64,000 nt of DNA from Gossypium raimondii (lineage: Eukaryota; Streptophyta; Magnoliopsida; Malvales; Malvaceae). Position 1 is the first letter of the stretch, and each line of letters opens with the position of its first letter. Under the pieces are notes generated by a model. It made no database searches, was not told where the DNA came from, and saw only the letters and a program-made list of their open reading frames with translations. Shown in pieces: positions 56,181 to 64,000 of the stretch. The translations under genes were made by a program, and so were the position numbers. The DNA is taken from NCBI RefSeq assembly GCF_025698545.1, contig NC_068565.1, positions 1,054,001 to 1,118,000 of the forward strand. Direction: 5' to 3'.

Positions 56181-56473
56181 TTTTTTTTTAACAATCCCAT
56201 TATATGTTATGATTATATATGCTCTTTTTAAGATAATCCTTAAAATTACCCATAGCCGCTCCTTAACCCATAAATAGGAAGATAACGTACTTCAGCGCAC
56301 CCGAATTCATGTCCTCCTGCATTAACGACAATACATATGCAAATCGAACTAAGGTTGAGTTTGGATGGACGGTGGGGTCTCATGCTACAATATCTAATCT
56401 CACTGTCACCGCTGTTTTTACACAAACCACAAATAAACACACCGTCCACTTAAACTCACCTAAGACTCACCCG
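56181..56473 (-). mobile_element. SINE (family S1) interrupted by a PIF/Harbinger MITE; 9-bp TSD ATATCATGT
   Basis: TSDs 56172-56180 and 56474-56482 (ATATCATGT, followed by T runs) bound the SINE. On the minus strand it starts CGGGTGAGTC, is split at TTA in the A-box region by the 108-bp MITE, resumes GTTCGATTTGCATATG, has a weakened B box (TGAATTCGGGTGCG) and ends TGGGATTGTTAAAAAAAAA. Without the MITE and one TSD copy it is 182 bp, close to the 189 bp of the copy at 33991. Confidence 0.88.
56353..56460 (+). mobile_element. PIF/Harbinger (Tourist-like) MITE, 108 bp, TSD TAA, nested in a SINE
   Basis: GGTTGAGTTTGGATGGACGG at the left and, in reverse complement, GGTGAGTTTAAGTGGACGG at the right. 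Flanks 56350-56352 and 56461-56463 are TAA. Shorter than its relatives because an internal segment is missing. Confidence 0.88.
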
Positions 56474-56699
56474 ATATCATGTTTTTAATTACTCATTTAT
56501 ATTATGCCACATACATTTCTTAAAAGAAATACGATGATTCATATCGACACGTTTTTTATTCCTCATAAATACTCATCATTTCAAATCCAACTACCAAAAC
56601 CAGAATCATTTAAACTCTAATAAATAGCCTGGATTTGCTCCAATAATAAAAATAAACTAACTCTGGAAAAACACATAAATTCTCTCATTCACCTAACCC

Positions 56700-57184
56700 A
56701 CTTAAACTCTCATAAATTGATTTTCAAAATTCAAAATTTTCTAATTACATTTTTAAATTATTATATCATGTAGACCATTTCCTTCCATTGTTAAAACCAT
56801 CAATTTAATAATTAAATGATATATCAAATTTTATGTAACATAATTTAAAATGAAAATTTAAAAAAATACAATATTATCGCATAGCTTATAAAATTAAAAA
56901 CTAAAAATAAAGTAAAATCGAAAAAAGAGAGTGAGCGATAATTTTTTGTAAAAGCCTCAAAACCTCAAACCAAGATTTTTACGACATATATCTTTTCAAT
57001 TTTCATTTTAAACTATGTCACGTAAGATTTGACATCTTATTATCGGTTAAATTAATGATTTTAGTAATAAAAGATTTTGTTGATATAATCTCTATAGTTT
57101 GAAGACGTAATTAAAATATTTTAAAATTTAGGGTTCAATTTAAAATAAAAGTTATAATTTAAGAATGTATGATGCAATTAACTC
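56700..57184. mobile_element. Mutator-like MITE, relative of 36708-37202
   Basis: The right end, in reverse complement, reads GAGTTAATTGCATCATACAT. Internal blocks GTAAAAGCCTCAAAACCTCA and TAAGATTTGACAT match those of 36708-37202. The left tip has decayed. Its right third is part of the tandem duplication that starts at 57014. Confidence 0.7.
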
Positions 57185-58640
57185 GATATTTTACATTTAC
57201 TCTATTAATCAAATTTAATAACACGGAAATTGGGAGTGACTAGCTATTGTGGTTTAAATTGTGAAGGGTAAAGAGAGTTATTATCTTTGGAGGGTCAATG
57301 GGGTCAGTAGCTAGGATACTTAGGGCCAGTTCTTCATTGCTTAAAAAAATACTTCTAACTCCAAAAGCACTTTTGGAAGAAAAATTGTGTAGAACAAACT
57401 GCTTTTGGCTGAAATTTTTAGCTTTTTAGAAGAAAAGAAGAAACTAAAAATTTTAACTTTTCCTCTCTCAAAAGCACTTTTTGTGCTTAATTACTTTTTC
57501 ACCCCTCCAATAACATAGTACTTTCCTTTTTTTTTCTTAGTACTTAATTACAAATGTGTTAAAATAATTAATTAAAAATAAAAAATATTTTTTAAAATAC
57601 TACTTACAAATATTTAATGGTTATATTTAAATATTTAAAATATAGTTTATATATTCTAATTAAATTTTATAAATAATTAATATTTATTGCTTAAAAATAT
57701 TTAAAATTTATATTTCATATATTAAAATATTAACAACAAGTTATAATAATTCTTTTATATTCTTACTAAAATATAATAATATTAACTAATTTAAATATTA
57801 TTTAAATGCATATTTGTTACTTGATAATAATATGTCTAAAATGGACATTTTATTTCTCAAAAGCACTTTTTGACAGCAATGCTAAACACTCAAAATTTAA
57901 ACCAAACTTTTCAAAATCACTTCTCAAAAGTACTTTTTCCACAACACTTTTCAAAAATATTGCCAAACTAGCCCTTAACAAAGTGAGATCCAATGTGGGG
58001 GGAAAGAAGGCGATGGGTGGTCCCTTTTACTAAGTTAGACGTAATGGTAGGGCGGTGGATGTTGATTTAAGATGTTCATAGACTTCACGGACCAAATGAG
58101 AAAAACATTGAATCTCATAGATTGATAGGTATCTTTCAAGGGGTCTTCTAATATGTCACGTAAGATTTGACATATTATTATCGGTTAAATTAATGATTTT
58201 AGTAATAAAAAGATTTTGTTGATATAATCTCGATAGTTTGAAGACGTAATTAAAATATTTTAAAGTTTAGGATTCAATTTAAAATAAAAGTTATAATTTA
58301 AGAATGTATGATACAATTAACTCGATATTTTATATTTACTCTATTAATCAAATTTAATAACACGAAAATTGGGAGTGACTAGCTATTTGTGGTTTAAATT
58401 GTGAAGGGTAAAGAGAGTTATTATCTTTGGAGGATCAATGGGGTCAGTAGCTAGTATATTTAACAAAGTGAGGTCCAATGTGGGGGGAAAGAAGGCTATG
58501 TCCCTTTCACTAAGTTAGTCATAATGGTAGGTTTGTGGATGTTGACTTAAGATGTTCATAGACTTCACGGACTAAATGAGAAAAAACATTGAACCTCATA
58601 GATTGATGGGTATCTTTTAAGGGGTCTTCCAATATATCTT
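57014..58640. repeat. Tandem duplication (unit about 485 bp), first copy interrupted by a MITE
   Basis: 57014-57322 plus 57978-58151 form copy 1; 58152-58640 is copy 2. Both run from TATGTCACGTAAGATTTGAC through GGGTCAGTAGCTAG and AACAAAGTGAG to AGGGGTCTTC. Differences are scattered substitutions plus an 11-bp-scale indel near 58018/58500. Only copy 1 has the insertion at 57323-57974. Confidence 0.92.
57323..57974. mobile_element. PIF/Harbinger-type MITE, 652 bp, TSD TTA, with empty-site control
   Basis: Tips GGGCCAGTTCTTCATTGCTT and, in reverse complement, GGGCTAGTTTGGCAATATTT. Flanks 57320-57322 and 57975-57977 are TTA. The undisturbed site in copy 2 of the tandem duplication has a single TTA at 58460-58462. 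The arms contain 'CAAAAGCACTTTTGG' type palindromes and the centre is AT-rich. No transposase ORF. Confidence 0.93.
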
Positions 58641-58777
58641 TTCTACTATTAAGTCCCCGAAGCTATGATGCTTAGGTGAGATGGGAGGTAGCTAGTTGTT
58701 AATAGTAGCATTTTTGTCGAATCATTTGATTCTTTGCTAGTTATTAACTTGTCTTGATTTTTTTAGATATTTGATTA

Positions 58778-61034
58778 TGTAACACCTCATATTCGACTCG
58801 ATCGTCGGGTTAAGCTATAAATCAGTTTTACAAATAGAAGACTTGCACTTTCTAAAATAGTTTACCCACTTTCTATATGTTTCATATTTATTTTTAAATT
58901 GCGCAAATTAATTTAATTCTTCATAAAGTTTTAGCCAATATTCCAAAATCACATCAATTAATAATTATTCACTTATTATTTTATCAATTCGTTTGAACAT
59001 TCTCACATGTATTAATCATTCCATCACTTATAACCATTTTATAACATTTCAAATTCATCTACCATTTTTTCCTCGTCCTTTATGTATATATATTAGAATC
59101 TTTAGCTCTTAGTATAGCATGCTTATATGTAACATTAACTATAATCCCACTATTTACTTATATGTTCATATCAAATTTGTCCATTTGTGTTATAGTCACT
59201 AAATTATTTATATTTTAAGCTAAAAATTGAAAGTAAGATTCGCTTGATTTTTGAAACTAGACTCAAACCTTTTTTTACCATAAAAATTTTAGAATTTCTA
59301 ATTAATCCAGTTTATTCTTTAAATCTTCCCTTGTTCTGTTGCTAGGTAGCTTTGATCATTCTTCACTAAAAATTAATTATCTTTTAGTACAAATTTCGTA
59401 TTTGTTGCCGTTTGTTTCCCTTGAAAATAGACCCATTAAGCTTTTTAGGCAAGTAAATTTCATAACCTAAAAATTTTCTTTTTACAATTTTTAATGAAAT
59501 CATTTTGACATTGTCTCACATAAATTATTATATCTCACAATCTACAATTCCATTGCTTTCACCGTTTCTTCTATGCAAAACTAGACTCATTAAGCTTTAA
59601 TTTCATCTTTGATTCATCCTCTAATTCGATTTCTATAATTTTTTTGTGAATTTTCAAAGTCAAGTCACCACTGTTGTCTAGAAGCTGTTTTAGTTGAACA
59701 TTTCCTTCTTCATGGCTCTTTTGCACTAATTTTCATCTAATTACACATATTTATTGAACTTTTGATTATTATTCAGTTTAATCCTAAAACTCACATATCA
59801 TTAGTATATAATTTTATTATAACTTCTCTTATTTCAATTATAAATTTTACAATTTTACAATTTAGTCCTTAACATCAATTCACCATTCAATATAATTTCA
59901 CTTTAATATCACCTTGTAATTTAACCTCTAACACCTAACACATCATTTAGACCCTTTATCACAATACTTTATTTAAATCATAAACTTTTATACACTTTAC
60001 AGCTTTAGCCCCATTATAAAAAATACAAGTTAACTTGGAAATTTTCATCACACCATCACTTTTGATGTAATTATTATTTCATCATGCATCATTTGTATTC
60101 TCATTTCAATAGCCTTCACATAACTTGCTTTGTTTACTTTACAATTTGGTCATTCTTCCTACTACTTCAACATACTAATTTAATTTCATGCATAATATTT
60201 GCACAAACATATCTAATTCAACTATTTAACATAATTTATACCAAAAATAAAATAAAATCAAATAAATTTCTTGAAGTACCTGTATTTTTAATCTCTTCAC
60301 TTTCTTCGCTTCAAATTATAATTTCTTACTTCCAAGATAGTATTCTAACTCTTTAGTGTTTCTACGTCACTTCTTCTTTTGGGTGATTATGGAAATTTTT
60401 AAAAGAATTGGATGAAAAAGTGGAATTTCACGAAGAAGGACTAAATTTCAAAGAAAGCAAAATTTTCTCTCCTCCTCTTCCACCAACGTGATATGCATGG
60501 AGAAAGATGATAATTTTTTTCTTCAACTTTCACATTTTTTTCCACAATTTCTTGAATCTTCACAGTATACTATTCATTAAATATAATTAACATAATATTT
60601 ACCTTCTAGACTTCTCTTTCTTGCTAGTTGACCATTTTACCCTTTATGATGTTTCAAAATTTCATTATTGAATTATCACTTAATTTAGTAAAATTGTGAT
60701 TTAGCTCCTCATATTTCTTTCACTTATTCAATTTGGTCCTTATTAATCCATTTTCCTTATTTTCTAGGCATTTCCACCCTTAAGATATTTTCACTGTTGA
60801 CCCTTCAAATTTTCCATATTTATACTTTAACCCCTTACATGTTAAATATTTACACTCAGACCACATAACTTTTCATATTTTTATGATTTAGTCCCTAGCT
60901 CAAATTAATATTTCAAAACATGCTTCTTATTTCATTTTCCTCTAACATCCCTTATCATTTACTTTCTTTATATCTTATTTCACTGAAAATCTATCTCGTA
61001 TTATTTTCGACCAAGGGGTTTTGGGGATGCTACA
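58778..61034 (-). mobile_element. LTR of a Ty3/gypsy (Tekay-type chromovirus) element, 2257 bp
   Basis: On the minus strand it begins TGTAGCATCCCCAAAACC and ends CGAATATGAGGTGTTACA, so the TG...CA ends are matching inverted termini. Just upstream on the same strand (61035-61080) stands TTTCGAGAACGGAATTTATT then a purine-rich TTAAGGAGGGGAGAA. This is the polypurine-tract context that precedes the 3' LTR in this lineage, as I recall it. So this is a 3' LTR. Its interior is AT/C-rich with 'CAATTTAGTCCTT' phrases and no gene. Confidence 0.75.
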
Positions 61035-61400
61035 TTTCTCCCCTCCTTAAAATAAATTCCGTTCTCGAAATTTCCTTACTTTTTCCTGACCATTAATTTT
61101 ATTATCTCTTTATCCTTTCAACTCTTTTCGATTCGATCATCTTCACGGTTCTTTTTACTCTACACTTTTGTTCGCACAATATCATTTTGCGCTTTCTACT
61201 TCATTCTTCGTTTATAAAACTTTTTGATTTAGTCCCTTTGTGTCATAAAAAAGAAATCACATCCACTAACTAATCATATCAAATTAATTTTCTGTCTTGT
61301 TATACTTTAATCATATAATTTATTTCTATCTTTTTCTTAAGATTTACTAAGAATTTTTGTCTATCCATATTTTCTTTAAATGATCCCTAATCAATTTTAC
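61035..61400 (-). mobile_element. Remnant of gypsy internal region next to the 3' LTR
   Basis: Contains the polypurine tract context at 61035-61060 and a T/C-rich non-coding stretch upstream of it. No pol ORF can be read on the minus strand, and similarity ends near 61400, so the internal region is truncated. Confidence 0.5.
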
Positions 61401-62764
61401 TTATCTCTCTTTAGCCCAAGTACATTTGAATGGGATGGATACACGGAGTAGTCACTTTCAAATGCAACTTGACCCCCTTGATACATGAAAAACGTGCAAT
61501 TTTAACCTTTCCAAAAGCATACTGTGTACTTGGTCACCTTCAAATTGATGATGGTTGATTGGTTCTAATCTTTTAGTCAATAATAAATATGGTTTTGCGA
61601 TTGGTCACCTTTGGGCATTTAATTGGTACCAACTTGTTTCGGTTGTTGACTACTGTAATATCACTTCCATTTTTAAGAGTGCAGGACTAAAACGTGTCTT
61701 TTGGTTCTTTACTTTTGATTGGTTTAACCTGTTTTGGTTATTAACTCTTATAATGTCATTAATTTCCATCTTCATATTGTCAAGGACGAGCTCTGATGTT
61801 GTCAGGCTCGACGCTAGTGGTTGTTTGAGAGTGTAGTCGCTCGAGGTCCAAAAAAAACAACTTCTTAATTTTTAATGTGAAAAAAAATCAGATTAAAATA
61901 AATTAATTAAATGCTTTCAATTTTTTACTATAAATTCTTAATCTCTTAATGCCTCAAAAAAATTTCAACTAGCCTAATTTATTATTTTACTTAGGACCTA
62001 AAAAAATGCCGAAGAATAAACCTGGATGTGACTACAATCTCAACATTCAAGATGCTTATGCTAGTGTTTTGAATGATTTGACATAAACTCGAAAAGATTG
62101 TTAGAATAGAAGTAGTGGCCCGGGAAGGCTTCCTTCTTGTTTCCTCAATTCCATGTACACATGTTATTGTTAAATGAATCAGGTTCACAATCGATTACTG
62201 GCCAAGAATAATGACAATATCCTAAACATATGTGTGAAGTTTTTCACTAAACTAAACATGCATAAAATAATTATTCGTGTATATTTTATATATAAAATAT
62301 GTAATGAAAATTTTGTGTTAAATTCTAAATAAACATAAAAACGTAAAATTTATAATTATTTATATATAATTTATTTTATTTTATCACCGCTTTAACAAAA
62401 TCATCTTTATCCTATAGTTTGAATGTTTGAAGAATTATATGGTTTTGGTCAAAAAATTTTTTTGTTGAAATATATCAAATATAAAGTTAGAAAAAGTTAT
62501 TACAAGATGCCAAATATAATTGATTAAATAAGCTGAAATTTCTATACTTTTCCTTCAATCTATATCTCCATTTATCACAACTCATGCCATTATTGAATGA
62601 TATAAAAATTATAAATATATACATATTTATATAAATACTTTTATATTGTATAAGTTGTTAAAATCGGACTGATCGTTCAACTTTTGAATACGTTACTTTT
62701 TTTTAAAAATTATTTGATGTATTTTGCTTTAAGACCAAACTACTGAGATAGAGCAGTTCTACTA
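61401..62764. other. Intergenic, no gene seen
   Basis: 61420-61850 has mixed composition with phrases such as GGTCACCTTCAAATTGATGA and TTGGTCACCTTTGGGC, probably an unrecognised repeat. 62320-62460 matches 52100-52245. Short ORFs have no family features. Confidence 0.4.
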
Positions 62765-63062
62765 TTTGGTGCCTGAATTTAGTTTCAATATTTAATTTGG
62801 TATCAGAATTTTTCTCTCTCATGTAAGTACAGCTTTAATGTTCAATTTGGTATTTAAACTTTATTTTTGTCCTGATTAAGTACCTATATATTTTTTTATT
62901 AGAACATAGTGTGTCAAGTATGCATTAGGTCACGTAATGTTGTCTGGTTTACATATCAAAATGAACATTAAAGTTAACTTAAGTACTAACTAAAACAAAA
63001 TAAACCAAATACCAAATAAATCATTTAAGTCAAACTCAAGTATCGAATGATATATTAATAAT
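62765..63062. mobile_element. Decayed MITE related to 2413-2644
   Basis: TTTGGTGCCTGAATTTAGTT and TTCAATATTTAATTTGGTAT at the left face ATACCAAATAAATC and TCAAGTATCGAATGATAT at the right, matching the plan of the element upstream of the CRK gene. Boundaries uncertain. Confidence 0.55.
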
Positions 63063-63429
63063 AAAACGCCAATATCTTAGATTAAAATCTAACTGATTTC
63101 TGATTATCCCATGATAACTCAGTTTTAGATGAGTATTGGCAATAGACTTGTTCAAGTAATTATGTTGGCTTTCAAGTTAATATGGATGCTTATTATAGAC
63201 ACCGAATTTTGTCCGGGTACAAATTACTTGGCATGATTTTAAGTGCCTTAAGTCCTTTTGACTTTGTTTTCTTTAATTGGACTGGATTTTAATTTTGGAC
63301 ATATAGTATTGACATTGGGCTTTTAATTTTTTACAGGCTTGATGGCCCATTTATTTGTTGTTATTATTGGTCTTTATTTTTTTCATTTTGGGTTTATATG
63401 ATGGCTTTTTAATAGCTTGAGAGGAAGGA

Positions 63430-64000
63430 TATAGAGAGGTTATTATTGACAGTCTGGACTTGATCATTGTCAGGCCGAAGGTTCGTTCGAAAAGTAAAAA
63501 ATATGTTTAAAAAATGGGTATAGACAAAAAAAATGAGGTTTGTTTTCTAAACAAGTTAGACATTGGGTAAGCTTTTTCTGCCCGACCCAACCAATTCAAA
63601 TTTGTAAATAAAAAACATGCTGTTGTTTTCACTATTTTGGTGTTGTTTTGTCACTGTTTTATTGTCATTCGCTATTATATTGCTATTATTTTATTGTGAT
63701 TATTTGGATATTATATAACTCTTATTTTATTGTTAATTTTGCTACTATTTTAGAAGCATTTACTTGCTTAGTTCCACCTATATTAGTGTTATTTAAGCCA
63801 TAAATATTCAATGCTTATTTTTAATTTATTTTCAATTTGTTGGAAAACATTTATTTTAATGTTTTTAGTGCATTTGATGTATTATATTTTTTAAATTTGT
63901 TTTTATATAAAAATAAGAATATTAAAAAAATTTAATACTAGTGGGCCAAGTTGGATTCGAATTTTAATATTTTTATCCAAACCGAATTTAAGTAAAATTT
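63430..64000 (+). mobile_element. GC-tipped foldback element, long variant, cut by the window end
   Basis: From about 63450 (CAGGCCGAAGG, AATGAGGTTTGTTTTCTAAA, GCCCGACCCAACC) through the AT core with ATATTATATAACTCTTATTT and GTTTTTAGTGCATTTGATG. It follows the same order as 46540-47080 and, reversed, 38236-38885. The right tip is beyond position 64000. Confidence 0.65.

Overview
The window is nuclear DNA of a dicot plant. Genes have many short AT-rich introns, intergenic space is AT-rich and full of SINEs, foldback MITEs and retrotransposon remnants, and the proteins match angiosperm families. The repeat style and protein similarity look most like cotton (Gossypium, Malvaceae), but that is inference from memory and not a search.

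Genes, left to right: (1) the 5' part of a cysteine-rich receptor-like kinase on the minus strand, running off the left edge; (2) an ATXR2-type SET/MYND histone lysine methyltransferase (minus, 15 coding exons, 4629-8279); (3) an EXS-domain membrane protein of the XPR1/ERD1/SYG1 family without an SPX domain (minus, 13 coding exons, 9847-16181); (4) an ILR3-like group IVc bHLH factor (minus, 5 exons, 20319-22026); (5) an intronless 752-residue PLS-DYW pentatricopeptide protein matching RARE1/At5g13270 (plus, 29276-31534); (6) an At5g23160-like membrane-anchored protein of unknown function (minus, 2 exons, 34906-36544); (7) an R2R3-MYB factor (plus, 3 exons, 45122-48465); (8) an intronless tryptophan-decarboxylase-type PLP enzyme (minus, 53004-54497). 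Exon junctions were worked out by hand from splice signals, reading phase and family similarity; for genes 2, 3, 4, 6 and 7 all phases close. The genes are unrelated neighbours; no operon or biosynthetic cluster is apparent.

The rest is mobile-element sediment. I could find target-site duplications (TSDs) for many small elements: PIF/Harbinger (Tourist-like) MITEs with TTA/TAA/TCA, a Mutator-like MITE with a 9-bp TSD, a GC-tipped element with a 10-bp TSD, a foldback element with an 8-bp TSD, and tRNA-derived SINEs with 9-11 bp TSDs. The 56.1-58.6 kb stretch is a readable history: a SINE with a MITE landed in its A-box region, then a tandem duplication in which only one copy carries a later PIF-type insertion, so the other is a natural empty site. 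A recombined or truncated gypsy LTR (58778-61034) and a broken Ty1/copia RNase H fragment (51098-51756) are also present.

I found no evidence for a new multi-gene system. The most interesting material is a MITE family repeatedly found in introns or just after stop codons, the nested insertions, two GC-AG introns, and residue-level predictions for the decarboxylase.
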